Translations under genes and position numbers: made by a program
Notes under the pieces: generated by a model
Database searches by the model: none
Told to the model about the DNA's origin: nothing
Seen by the model: only the letters and a program-made list of their open reading frames with translations
Assembly (NCBI RefSeq): GCF_000002425.4
Contig: NC_037253.1
Span: 1,359,228 to 1,423,227 of the forward strand
Direction: 5' to 3'
DNA: 64,000 bases
From: Physcomitrium patens
Taxonomy: Eukaryota > Streptophyta > Bryopsida > Funariales > Funariaceae
In this document: in pieces, positions 11,714-22,866 of the stretch
Layout: the number at the start of each line of letters is the position of its first letter
Numbering within the stretch: position 1 is the first letter of the stretch

Positions 11714-12313
11714 GAAGAAAGGCATATTCAAGCAATGTAAAGATTGAAGAAATTATTGATGTCACCTCTAATATTGAGGAAGGTTGATTATAAGTACAAT
11801 AGACCAGTGATTCTTACTGTTGACGCTAGTCCAATTGCCATTGGATGGACTGTGGGTCAAGATGATTCCAGTGGGAATAGATTTGCAGTTCGGTTTAGGG
11901 CTAAAGTTTTCAGTATTCGTCTGCGTGCATATTCGCAAGTCAAAAGAGAACTTTGGGGAGTCGTTTCGGCTATGAAAGCTGAAAAGGATAATTTGATTGG
12001 GGCAGTAGTAGTAATTGAAACAGATTGCTTGCCATTGCTTGGAATGATTATTAACTGTTCAACACCTGATATTACAATGTTGAGATAGATTGCTTATATT
12101 AAGTCACTAAATCCAAAATTTAAGCATATTATTGGGAAGGACAATTTAGTAGCAGGCATGCTATCTCGAGCAAGATACGAGAGGGAGGACGAAATGGTTG
12201 AAGACATTGATGACATCGGATTGAAATTCTATTCAATATCAAATCTCAACTGAGAAGACAAGCTATTTCTTGAACAATCTTATGAAGGAGAATTATTAGA
12301 TATTGGTCATTAC
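11714..12313 (+). pseudogene. Element B RNase H and linker to integrase (broken)
   Basis: RNase H with VILTVDASPIAIG, VKRELWGV and VIETDCLP, supplying the aspartate, glutamate and aspartate of the active site. Open from 11744 to 12088. Stops follow where tryptophan is expected (MLR-stop-IAYIKS and SNLN-stop-EDKL), again consistent with TGG to TAG/TGA changes. RNase H removes the RNA template strand during reverse transcription. Confidence 0.85.
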
Positions 12314-13669
12314 TTGAATACCTTGACTAAGCAAGGGAATTGGTCTACAGAAAAATTCAAACAAATAAGAAAAAAAGCATATGGATTTTTACTTCGAGAT
12401 GGATTCTTATGGAAGAGACCGAAGAAAGGAATTGGGATGCCACGACGAGTGATAGGCAAAAGGAAAGAAAAACTAAAATTATTAAAGGAGTTTCATGATA
12501 GTTTATGGACAGGGCATAGAGGAATCTGGGCTACTTTTGCTAAACTCAAGGAACGATATTGGTGGAAAAATATGTATCGAGATGTGCTCTCATTTATAGA
12601 CTTATGTGAAATCTGTCAATCGTATTCTAATATCCGACATCGAGATGGTCTTCATCCTACGTATCCTCTGACTATTCATTTTAAATGGGTTGTTGATTTG
12701 GTTATTATGCCGGTTGGGTTATGGCAGATGAGATATTTGATTTTAGCTCGTGAAGATTTATCAAATCAAGTAGAAGGAAGAGCATTGAGGACAAAATCTA
12801 CAGAGGGGATTTGTAGGTTTTTGCTTGAAGATGTCATTTGCCGCTACGGATGCGTAGGAAAAATCACTGCAAATCATGGAGAATTAAATGCACAAGAAGC
12901 TCGTAAGTTCTTTGAAAGATGTGGAGTTAAACTATCACTGACTACTGCTTATAATCCAGAAGGGAATGCAAAAAGCGAACGCGGTCACCCACTGATTATG
13001 AAAGCATTAGTTAAAGCTTGTAATGGGAAAGTTAAAGAGTGGCCACGGCTTTTGTCATTTGCATTATGGGCTGATCGAACAACACATAGTTCGGTGACAG
13101 GATATATGCCAGTAGAACTTATGACAGGTCAAAAACCAATTATGCCGATTGAAGAAAAGGTACTTACTTGGAGTATGCTACCATGGGAAGATGGATTGTC
13201 AAGAGAAGAACTTCTGGCTATTAGGATTCGACAATTGGAGCAAAGAACGGAAGATATCCAGATAGCATTGGGAAGGTTAAAAAGAGCAAGGTTACAAAAC
13301 AAGGCGCGATTTGATAAGCAACATCGATTGAGACCAAAAGCAATCGAGGAAGGTAACTGGGTACTTGTTTATGACAATAGTCTAGATAATCAATATAGTA
13401 CTTTGCGAAAATTTTCAAAACGTTGGTTTGGACCATATGTGATATCAACTGTTCATGATAATGCGACTTACTCGTTACGGGAGTTAGATGGTACAAAATT
13501 GAAAATACCAATTGCTGGGAAGCGAGTAAAAATATTTAAACGAAGACATGCGGAGATGAATATAGAAGACCATAATGAAGGTATAGAAATTCAGCAGCAA
13601 GAAGATGAAAGTGATTTGGATAATGAAGGTGACGAAGACGAACAGGACAAAGACATAGAGGATATATAA
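12314..13669 (+). pseudogene. Element B integrase with a mutated catalytic residue
   Basis: 451 open codons. The zinc-binding part has HDSLWTGHRG and CEIC. In the core, the first aspartate is in VVDLVIMP and the glutamate in AKSERGH. At the second catalytic position B reads ITANHGE, where A reads ITADRGE, so an asparagine replaces an essential aspartate. The C-terminal region has RPKAIEEGNWVLVYD, then GPYVIS, and the ORF ends in a very acidic tail (EDESDLDNEGDEDEQDK). I see no chromodomain. The frame is full length, but the protein should be catalytically dead. Confidence 0.88.
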
Positions 13670-13718
13670 TCAAACAGCAATTGGATAAATTGGTCCATAC
13701 CGGAGGATGCACAGGTTC

Positions 13719-13730
13719 AGAGGGGGTGGA
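13719..13730 (+). promoter_or_regulatory. Polypurine tract of element B
   Basis: AGAGGGGGTGGA lies directly before the TGTCG start of the 3' LTR at 13731. Purine-rich DNA in this place primes plus-strand synthesis in LTR retrotransposons. Confidence 0.75.
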
Positions 13731-15105
13731 TGTCGTGTTGTAACACGAGTATACCGTGAAAATAAAAAGAAAGTAGAATTTTATTAATGTTCAGTTATCT
13801 CGAATATTGAGAGCAACGACCAACTCCAGTGCAAATACTGAGTGGCCAGGTTCAGTGACCCCGTTACAGTCAGCCAGGGCATACTGAAATGCTCCATTCG
13901 ATTCCAATAACGGGAATCAGCACAAAGAGAAAGGACCAATTCACACGACAGGTGAGCCTGGTTCGAAAAGCCAATTGGATCTATTTTCGAGAATCCAATC
14001 CGGGTCCTCTTACCCAATATGAGACCTGAATTGGTCGGGCAACCTAATGCAGTCTGATTATGGGAAAATCCGTGTCTTACTACTAGACTCTTATCCAATA
14101 TGAGACCTGCATTGCTCGGGCAATCCAATGCAGTCTGATTACGAGAAAATCCGGGTCTTACTATTAGACTCTTATCCAATATGAGACCTAAATTGGTCGG
14201 GCGACTCAATGTGGTCCCGATTACGGGGTTCAATTCTGTTTCAGGGTGTCCTATTCTCTGTTTCAGGGAACGTTGTTTTTGGTAAATGGATCTCTTAAAG
14301 GTAAAAATGGAGGAGAAAGTTTTGATGGCGAGAGCCAATTTCGGATCTAAGCTCTGACGGCGGGAGGCTATTCCGGATCCAAGACGGAAGATTAAAGAAA
14401 TTTAGAGGATAAGGTTAATAGGGGATATAAGTTTTTGGGAGGATTTTTTTTTTTTTTTCGATTAGAGGGGGGGGGGGGTTTTGGATCGAAGAGCTAGCTT
14501 CAAGTTTTTTTTTCAAGGTTACTAATTCGGTTTCATTAGAGGTTTTTGAAGATCAGGGGAATTGGAGAGGAGCTTCATGCTTCGGGGTCGGGGAAGAAAA
14601 GACACGGAATTGGATTTTTCTTCTTCAGAGAGTTTTGGGAAGACTGAGGTAATCGTTGCTGAAGTCAGTGTTGTAATGGTGAATCGGGATTTTTAATGAA
14701 GTGGGTTTGATTACTCTGACTGTTTTGTGAAATCGAGTTACGTCTGTGATTGAAGGATTAAAAAGGTGTCTATAGGATTGAGTATGCGGAGTGAATGAAA
14801 TTTATCGGGTTAATCTAACAAGACTGTCAGTGGATTCAAGATCATAAGTACAAAGCGGTATCGGAGATTAGCAGATTGGGTTGTTCGGGGTTCTCTGTGA
14901 CGTCTAGAGACCTACCGACAAGGACAAAAAGGACTTCGACAAGCAGTCGAAGGGCATCCGTATAGATTTACGGTATATTTTTGCAGTCATTTATATTCCA
15001 ACAGTCAAAAACTGATAGACTGCTTGACTATTGGCAAATCTCCATACTACCTTCTATAGCCAGACGCCCGACGCATTCTCGAGCAAGAAAGCACTTAATA
15101 CGTCA
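13731..15105 (+). repeat. Element B 3' LTR (1375 bp, complete)
   Basis: Starts TGTCGTGTTG after the polypurine tract and ends ATACGTCA before CCGG. It contains the three 81-bp units, a T-run followed by a G-run (near 14445-14480), and the LTR tail that the 5' LTR has lost. In the first ~90 bases it differs from the 5' LTR at about four positions. Short ORFs on either strand here are chance. Confidence 0.9.
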
Positions 15106-15378
15106 CCGGATTGGATTCTTGAAATTGGATCCAATTGGCTCTTCGAATCAGGCTCACCCGTCGTGTGAATTGGTCCTTTTTCTTCCTGCTGACTCCCGTT
15201 ATTAGAATCGAATGAAGCATTTTAGTATGCCCCGGCTGACTGTAATGAGGTGACTAAACCTGGCCACTCAGTATTTGCACTGGAGTTGGTCGTTGCTCCC
15301 AATATTCGAGGTAACTGAATATTAATAAAATTCCCCTTTCTTTATATTTTCACGATATACTCGTGTTACAACACGACA
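15106..15378 (-). repeat. Start of element A 5' LTR, cut off by element B
   Basis: Reverse complement of the first ~270 bp of the family LTR; its outer end reads ...AACACGACA (TGTCG inverted) at 15378. The inner edge CCGGATTGG continues the LTR sequence that stops at 6667. It is the missing beginning of A, not part of B. Confidence 0.85.
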
Positions 15379-15613
15379 ACGTAGCGTCTAGTAAGATAGT
15401 GTATATAGAGACAAGAGTGAAGCCTTCTTCCCTCTTATGAATTCCTTTCTTGCTTCTTATCTAGTTTCAAGGGTCTCTAATTTTCTTGGCTTTTGGCAAT
15501 AGCCATTTTAATTTTTTTCTTAATATACACATCAAGTTATTTCTATTTTTTCATCTTCTCTTGAGAGAAGTCTCACTTGTTTATTTGTCTTTATCATGTT
15601 CTTATCTTTGACA
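15379..15613 (+). repeat. D-type LTR, right-hand part; target of element A
   Basis: Matches the LTRs of element D (47140-47378 and 52405-52648). It has a shared TATATAG (15402-15408), a downstream GAAGCC segment, GGGTCTCTAATTTTCTTG, the TTGGCAATAGCCATT segment and the end TCTTTGACA at 15613. Its left part lies beyond element A and is outside the window. It is the older host of A. Confidence 0.75.
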
Positions 15614-16379
15614 CCTCCTTCTCTGACCTTGATTTTAATCTTCCAAAGTTAATTATTCTTGATTGAATTGTTACTTTGCTACCAATATTTACACACTTAT
15701 TAGAAATTAAGCTACCTCTATGAAAAAAAATTTCTTCAGTCTAATTAGTAGATTGATAGATATCTAAGAAAACCTCACTAGTCCTCAAAATCCTAAATTC
15801 CAATACCACAACCCACAAAAACCTTTATGCCTTTCAATCTAATTGTTCGATCAAATCTAAATTTACAATACACATGAAGTACAATTATATCTATAAAACC
15901 ATAAATTTTCACCTTAGACCTACTTTCAAACTTACAAAATTTTCCAATAAGTATCACCTATTTTATTCACAATTTTAGAGTCATCCAAAACAAATCCTGA
16001 GTTTGCAAAGCTCTTACAAAGTCAATATATACTCAAATCAGTCTAAATTAATGCTCAAAGAAATCTCATGAAGTCGATTCCTAGATCCTACCTTCCAATC
16101 TCCAAAAGAATCCAAAAATTATTGTCTAGGCTTAGTTTTGTGCCTTATGATCTGATTTCAATCCTAGTTGGTAACTGGTCTTTTTCAAGTATCAACTCTT
16201 TGGTGTCTAAGGTAATTTTTGCCACAAACTACTCTTAACTTGTTTTCAAAGGAGCATATATTATTTATTTTTCTATTTTATCTTATTTTGTTCTATTTGT
16301 GGTCTTACAAAGTGAATAGAAGCCTATTTTGTAAAAAAAGCAACATTAGTACTTTTAATTTTTTTATTCTTTAACTAAT
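15614..16379. other. Unassigned AT-rich stretch
   Basis: No ORF of note and no clear repeat match. It lies between the D-type LTR end and the reverse transcriptase of element C, so the lost RNase H, integrase and 3' LTR of C may once have been here. I see nothing more that I can support. Confidence 0.4.
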
Positions 16380-17300
16380 ATCTATTTTTCTAATATAATT
16401 TGTTACAATATATTTGAAATGAGATCTTCAAAAATATGATATTTTCTTCACCCTTTCACCTATTAGCTATTTTACATCATGACAATGTGTAAGTGGAGCT
16501 ATAATTTTAAAAAAATTCTTGATAAAGATCTAATAGTAATTGGCAAAGTCCAAAAAGCATTATACATCTGTTATTGTTTTTGAAATCTTCCAATCTATGA
16601 TAATTTGGACCTGCTTTAGATCTATCATTAGTCCTTTATTTAAAATGATGTATCCTAAGAAGTCAACTTAAAATAGAATAGAATATAAAATTTTTTAATT
16701 TGGCATATAATCTTTCATCTCTAAATTTTGTAAGACATGACAAATATGAACTCTATGCTAATCTATATTCTTAGAATAAATTAAGATGTTGTCTAAATAA
16801 CAATTGATAAAATTATGAAAAAACTCATGAAAGTCATTATTTATTAGATGTTGAAAAGTAGCTAATATATTTGTGAATTCAAAAGGCATGACATTATATT
16901 CAAAATATCTATACTTAGTACAAAATGTAGTTTTTTATTCATCTCCTTGTTTAATGCATACCAGATTATATGCTCCTTATAGATCTAGTTTTGTATAGAT
17001 CTTTACTTGATTGAATTGATCAAAAAGTCTTGAAATCAAACATAGAAGATACATATTCTTGATAGTGAACTTATTGAGTCCTTGATAGTCAATACACATT
17101 TGTAAAGATCCATCTTTTTTCTTCACAAATAAGATAGGAGCCCTAGTTAAAAATTTACAATAGCGAATGAAATTTTTAGCTATATTCTCATTAATATATT
17201 CTTTGAGTGCAGCCAACTTATTTTGAGATTGGCTATAGATTGATCCAAATGTTAGTTGAGTTCCTTCTTGAAGATCAATGGAACAATCATAAGGACAATG
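16380..17300 (-). pseudogene. Element C reverse transcriptase (decayed)
   Basis: Minus-strand gypsy RT. An open 79-codon part (16977-17216) has LFVKKKDGSLQMCIDYQGLN and ends in IYTKLDL. Beyond stops it continues with recognisable GAYNLV, a palm motif CYLDNILIYSKN and DFLGYIILN. The catalytic pair is YLDN, not YLDD, so the second aspartate is lost. It belongs with element D, whose RT keeps the same order with similar words. Many stops make it inactive. Confidence 0.8.
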
Positions 17301-17579
17301 ATTTAAAAGAATATCTATATTCTTCTTTTCAAAAATATCCTAGAAATCTTAATACTAGCTAGGAATAATACTTGACATCTTTCTATCATCAAAAATAGAC
17401 ATGGTCTATATAACAAAAAATGATCTTTTTTTTGTAGCATGCATGAAAGTTCTTATACCTACTAGTAAGGATTTAGATATACTAAACTTATTTATTTTTA
17501 TTTGAATAATGAAATTTTGAATTAAATTATCAAAAAAATTAAGATCACAAGAAATTTAATTTAACTAAGTATTATATTT

Positions 17580-17960
17580 TTTAACCAAGATAATTCTAAA
17601 ATAATCAGATTGGATGGAGTTCTTATAACATTAAATATTACTATGCTATTATGATCTTTAATTGCTATATCTAAAAAAATATTTTCATATGTAACATCTC
17701 CAGTAGATAGCAAAAGACCATCTGTAACTTCTACATGTATGGTTTTGGTTTTCTTGACTAAAGATATTTTTTATTTTTTGATAAAATCTTCATCTATAAA
17801 ATAGGCTGAGATTCTTGAATCTTACAAAGCTAAGACTTTGTGATTTTTTAGTCTTTAATAAATTTCTATTATTAAAAAAGATGATGGATTTAATGAAAGA
17901 ATAAGACCTTTACTAGGAATTATATAAGATTTCATCTACACAGTCTCTATTATAGTTGAA
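17580..17960 (-). pseudogene. Element C protease (decayed)
   Basis: The minus strand reads DSRISAYFIDEDF, HVEVTDGLLLSTGDVTYE and FNVIRTPSNLIILELSWL. This is collinear with the element D protease, which has DSRASACFLDEKF and FNIVRSPSNPIILGLSWL. Aspartic proteases of this group normally have D-S-G, while both copies have D-S-R. Stops interrupt the frame. Confidence 0.7.
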
Positions 17961-18129
17961 AAAACTTATTTTTTGACAAATTGTCTTTCTTGGAAACCAT
18001 GCTTTTAATTTTGTAGTTGTATTGTTTCTTTGGACAATAAAAAATAGTATATTTAGCTTTTTCATAATATAAATATAAGCCTTCTTGATATTATTAAGTC
18101 TTTTTTTATTTTGTGAGGAATTTAAAACA

Positions 18130-18689
18130 TACCATATCAATTTACATTAGTTTTGGCCTTGATGAATAAGTTTTTGAAAACTTGAAAGTTATTGTCATTA
18201 TTTGACTTGATTCTCTCCAAGCAAGTCTTTTTTCTTGGCGTCTTTCAAATAATCATTTATAGCATGTAATGGCTTGTAAAATAAATTATTTTAAATATTT
18301 TGCCTTTGGCATTCTCAATAACAAATCTTTAACATTATCTTTTATTTCATATCAAAATTGATTGATAAGGTTTTTATTATTTTAGTCTACATAAGAAGCA
18401 AGGTTTTGAAATTCAGTAGCATATATAATAGTTGATTGTAATCCTTGCCATACAAATAAGAGCTTGGACTTTGTCACTCTTTCTTGATTACTTTCTTCAA
18501 ATATGGCTATAAATACTTCTAAGAATATATCCAAATCATAAAGGAGTTGCAAATCTTTTTCCATCAAAGGTATAAACTAAGAGAGAGTACTTTCTTATAG
18601 AAGTGGACTTATGAATCCGACTTGAGTAAGTCCATGAAAGTATTGGAAGAGATGCAACCTCACATAAAGCATCAGTTCTTGTAAAAGTA
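18130..18689 (-). pseudogene. Element C gag (decayed)
   Basis: The open part 18382-18567 reads MEKDLQLLYDLDIFLEVFIA and then QGLQSTIIYATEFQNLASYV, the typical pattern of a gypsy gag core (tryptophan/phenylalanine-rich helices and Q-x5-YA-x2-F). Upstream words (GFISPLL) align with element D gag (RFIHMLLLG). The N-terminus is separated from the rest of C by the X-left insertion. Confidence 0.6.
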
Positions 18690-20485
18690 AAAAATCTTAA
18701 AAGTTAAATTAAAAAAATTAAAAGTTAAAATTAAAAGTCAAATCAAAGTCAAAGTAAAAATTAAAAGTAATAGAGAGAAGATTAAAGGTTAAAAGTTAAA
18801 AATTAAAACCTAAAATTTGAAATATGGAAGTTAAAAATTATTGCAAAAATAAAAGTGGGATTAAAGAGAGATAAAAGCAAAGGTACCTTGATAATGCCCA
18901 AGAATTGAGGGCAGCAAATCTTTTCTATTCAAAAAAATTCCAAAAATTTTGATTAACTTTAAATTGAATGATTTTTAGTTTTTTACAAATTTAAATTAAA
19001 GGAGCTCTTACTTCAATAAATTTAAATTCAATCTAGTATCTAAGCCACGAGAAATGCTCCTTCAAAGTTGAATGACTAAGACTACCATGGCAGGCAACCT
19101 CCTTCTACTTGAAAATTAACCAAAAATTTAATTTATCTTCAAATTTAGTGGAATTTATGTTATTAGAAGCTTAGCTTAAAGATGCATTTACTTTCAAAAA
19201 TTCACAATAATCCAATTAGGAGGCACTGAGAAATACCATTTCAAAGATGGATGATCTAAACTACCAAGGCAGCCGACCGCCATGCATTCAAAATTCCACC
19301 AAAATTTTGTCCTTACTCTAAATCAAGCAACCCTTACCTTATTGGAAGCTAATAAAAAAGCTAAAACTATTAGAAATTTCACATTGAAATTCAAAACAAT
19401 AAATGAGTGATTGAAGATAATCTGAGGCTCTTAAATCCTTGGAATATTTGGGAGGCTGAGGGAGCTATCTACCACATTGACTTATATCTTAAAATTAAAT
19501 GACCATCATTCACTACTAAAGATCCATACATACATAACAAAAAAATTTATAATGAGATTAGAAATCAAAAACAAATTTAAGATTAGGATTTAGGACCAAA
19601 ATTTGGCATAGCTTTGCCCTTCATTAAAATAGGAGAGAGAGAGGGCTTAGAGAACCAAGGTACTCTTATACAATTGAGTGGTGGATTTTGGAAGGGTAGC
19701 CACATCTCTATCCTTGATGTCTAAGATCCCTAATATAGATCTACAGCCTTCATTCATCAAAGAGCCAATTTCATTACTAAAGTTGATGGCTTTTGTAAGT
19801 AGTCAAGAAAGAATTTTTTTAGTAAATCTAACTTCATTATTGTATTCAAAACACCTTTTTATACCAAGATCTACTACTCACATGCTTCAATCCATATTCA
19901 ATTGCAATTTATATGAAAGTTTTTACTTACAAGGATCTTGGTAATTCTTGTAAAATTCTTCAAAATGAGAATTTCATTGCTCTACTTGTATTTTGAAGGA
20001 ATGGGTGCTGATCTTGTTTTCTTCACTCCTAGGGATGAATTAAGTGCCACCATTGTATTAAAAAGGCTTCTATTAATCAAAAGAACTACTACGCCACTTA
20101 AATTTGTTGAATTTGGAAGAAATTTCAAAACTATCATTGCTAAATTTCACTAGATGTTTTTAGAAAATTATAATTTTAACTTACTCTAAATCATATGAAA
20201 TTATTATAGGAAAATTTATAGGCATTTAGTCAACCCTCATAGTAGTAACTAATAACTTCTAAATTACTAAAACTAATTAAGTTGTTATTTTAATTTTCTA
20301 ACTCTTATCACTTTTTTCATAATTAATCTAATTTAAGGAATTAGGCTATGATTTATACCATCAAAGTTTGAAATCCTTAAAAAATTATAAAACTAAATTC
20401 CATTTATATATATCCTAATCTAACATGCTCAATTATTATAAAATAAAAAAAACAATAAAAATTTAAATTTTAGAGCATAATTGAA
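18690..20485 (-). repeat. Repeat X, left copy (inverted relative to X-right)
   Basis: About 1.8 kb matching, in reverse complement, 22036-22866 plus 33758-34900. Anchors are AGGTACCTTGATAATGCC (18881) with GACAACACGC-type sequence near 34520, GAGAGAGGGCTT (19638) with AAGCCCTCTCTC (33758), and CATGCTCAATTATTATAAAA (20427) with its mirror at 22070. Inside are tandem-like units about 179 bp apart (GAGAAATRCY at 19049 and 19228). The outer end is an AAAAGTTAAA-rich tail (18690-18850). The two ORFs at 19678-20153 are not conserved intact in the other copy, so I do not call genes. The class is not determined. Confidence 0.7.
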
Positions 20486-21345
20486 AGTTCACACAAGCTC
20501 ATGAAGATCTGCAATAATTGCAAATCTATTTTCACTTTCAATGAGAATAGCATCCATAATCTTTTCTTCCATAGATAACTTAAATAGATTCTAAAATTAA
20601 ATTAGAAGAAGATAATTTGCAACCTTTATATCAAATAAAAATATCTACAAAGAGAAATAATCCACTTTCTTTAAAGAAAAAAATAATATTAGAAAATAAG
20701 ATTATTTGTTTAAAGATAGATAGGTTGCAACCTTCAAAATATAATAATAAAAGTAGGATAATTCATTCACTTCTAAAATAAGATAAAAATAATAAGTTAG
20801 TACTTTTATCAAATTTTTAAAGAAATAAAGCTCAAAGAAAGAATTCTTCAATACACTCTTGTATCAGTCAAAAGAACTATAAATTCAATTAAATTTAGTA
20901 TAGAATTAAACTAGAATAGCTATTGCCAAAAGTAAAAAAACTAAAAAGTCTTAAAACAAGATTAAAGACTAAAAAAGCATTAACAAGAAAGAAAAAAACT
21001 TCATTTTTACCTCCATATATATTCTTAACTAAGAGCTATGTAGCAATATCCTATAGAACCTTTAAAGCATGTTGACTCTGTAAGACATGCAAATTAACCT
21101 GTAAGGTAAGTTTTTTATATTTTTATTATATAGTTAGCATGTTCTACAAGCTAAAAATATGTAGTTAATTTGTTGATTAGTTTTCTAATCCATAAATCAT
21201 CTACAAATACATGTAAAGTCAAAGCAATATCTATGAAGCATCTAAAAAGCTTTTCTAGAAAATTTTATAAAATAAAAATTTATTTCTATCTACTTTTACT
21301 TAATCATATAGGTAAATATTAGCATAATTATGTATATCCGTGAGA
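20486..21345 (-). repeat. Element C leader and 5' LTR (minus orientation)
   Basis: The LTR occupies roughly 20800-21345. It is the reverse complement of the D LTR, with CAAAGCAATATCTATGAAGC matching the mirrored GCTGCTTTGACTTTACATG part and AGCTATGTAGCAATATCC matching CGTCGCCACGTAGCT. It starts TCTCACGG at 21345, where D has TGTCACGA. 20486-20800 is the leader next to X-left, with no gene. The LTR borders integrase sequence of element E. Confidence 0.65.
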
Positions 21346-22035
21346 GTTGTCCAAATACCTTAATGCCTTATCTATAAACTTTCATAAAATTCTTTAATAA
21401 TATTTTTTTAGCCTTTAAATAATATATAATCTATTATAATACTTTTCTTCTTTTTTTTTGATAAAAGGCATTTAGAGGTTCCATAAATATCCATTATGTA
21501 AAAATTATCTATAGACTTTCTTATAAATTTTCTTAGATTCTTGATTTGTCAAATCTTCTTGTCGCTTTAATGTGTTTATATACTTCTTAACATCTGTCTA
21601 CTCTCCTTCATATAAATTTCTTGAAAATATTTCCAATAGTGTATTTAAACATATACCTTCTTCTTTTAATAATGCATTAGTATAAAATTTTGTATCCATG
21701 TCATCTTTCAAATCAATCATATCTTCTTCATTGTAATATCTTATTCTTAATAACATATTTTCAACTAAATTTTCTTTCTTTATAATGTGTTTAAATTCTA
21801 AATTCATAGATTTGATATATGCTATCCACTTTAATATAGCAATATTAAGAATTGAATAACTTATAATCATTCCTAATAAAAAAAGATAATTTATTTCTAT
21901 AACTACTAACGTATAAATCAAATACTCTTTTTTATTTTTCATAGCTATTACTACATTCCATTGTTTTCATTTGATTTGTGTATATGCCTTCTACCTAACA
22001 TTTAAAACCTTTGCTCCAAACCTAATGTGAGCTCT
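21346..22035 (-). pseudogene. Element E integrase start and RNase H (old A-family copy)
   Basis: The open part 21598-21942 reads VVIEINYLFLLGMIISYS and then NLEFKHIIKKENLVENML, aligned to A/B RNase H (VVIETDCLPLLGMIINCS and KFKHIIGKDNLVAGML). Below 21600 the sequence continues into the integrase linker (about 21350-21480, FYESL-like) and is cut by the C LTR. The upper end stops at 22035, where repeat X is inserted. The RT part resumes near 35140. The RNase H aspartate in ETD is changed to N here. Confidence 0.75.
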
Positions 22036-22866
22036 CAATTATACTCTAAAATCTAAATTTTTGTTATTTTCCTATTTTATAATAATTGAGCATGTTACAT
22101 TAGGATTTATACAAGAAGAATTTAGTTTTATGGGATTTTTAGGATTACAATCCTTGATGGTATAAATCATAGCTTAATTCCTTGAATTAGATTAATTAGG
22201 ACTACAATGATAAGAGTTAGAAAATTAGAATAACAACTTAGTTAGTTTAATAATTAAGAGATATTAGTCATTACTATGAAGGTTGACTAAAAGCCTATGA
22301 ATACACCTACAATCATTCACATGATTAACGAGTTGGAATTATAATTCTCTAAAAGATTTAGTGAAGTTAGCAATGATAATTTTGAATTTTCCTCCAAATT
22401 CAACAAATTCAAGCGGCATGGTGGTTCTTCTAATTCATGGGAGTCTTTTTAATGCAATGGTGGCACCGGATTTATCTTGTGGTGTGAAGAAAATAAGATC
22501 AGCACCCTCTCTTTCAAAATACAAGTGAAGCAATGAAATTCTCATTTTGAAGAATTTTACAAAAAAATTGCTAAGATCCTTGTAAGTAAAAACTTCCATA
22601 AAAATTATAATTGAACATGGATTAAGGCATGTGAGTAGTCAATCTTAGCTTTAGAAGGTGTTTTGAATATAATAGTGAAGTTGGATTTACCAAAAAATGC
22701 TTTCTTGACCACTTACAAGAGCCATTAGCCTTCATAATGAGATTGGCTCTTAGATGAATAAGGGCCGTAGATCTTAATTAGGGATCTTAAAAATCAAGGG
22801 TGGAGATGTAGCCACCCTTCTACGAGCATCCACTCAATTTTGTAAGAGAGGCTTGGTTTTTCAAGT
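22036..22866 (+). repeat. Repeat X, right copy, first part
   Basis: Begins TCAATTATACTCTAAAAT, the mirror of X-left's inner end, and runs to CAAGT at 22866, where element F inserted. It continues at 33758. It lies between the RNase H end and the RT of element E, so X inserted into E. Confidence 0.7.

Larger units (their letters stand above)
6668..15105 (+). mobile_element. Element B: Ty3/gypsy retrotransposon nested in element A
   Basis: Plus-strand element from TGTCATG at 6668 to ...ACGTCA at 15105. It holds a truncated 5' LTR, gag, knuckle, protease, RT, RNase H, integrase, a polypurine tract and a full 1375-bp 3' LTR. Both flanks are element A LTR sequence: left ...GAGGACCCGG, right CCGGATTGG.... 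Joining them while counting CCGG once restores the continuous A LTR, so CCGG is the target-site duplication. B carries many stops and lacks the 5' LTR end and primer-binding site, so it is dead. Confidence 0.9.

Noticed and set aside
6668..15378. An 8.7-kb DNA transposon with ~270-bp terminal inverted repeats
   Set aside because: The inverted ends are two LTR heads of opposite elements. The flanks show that B is nested in A, with CCGG duplicated at B's own LTR borders.
1..15378. Functional, autonomous elements A and B
   Set aside because: Many in-frame stops, A without gag ATG, B without 5' LTR end and primer-binding site and with a mutated integrase.
19678..20153. Two protein genes in repeat X
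   Set aside because: The mirrored copy (22320-22800) does not keep the frames; low complexity and no known domain.
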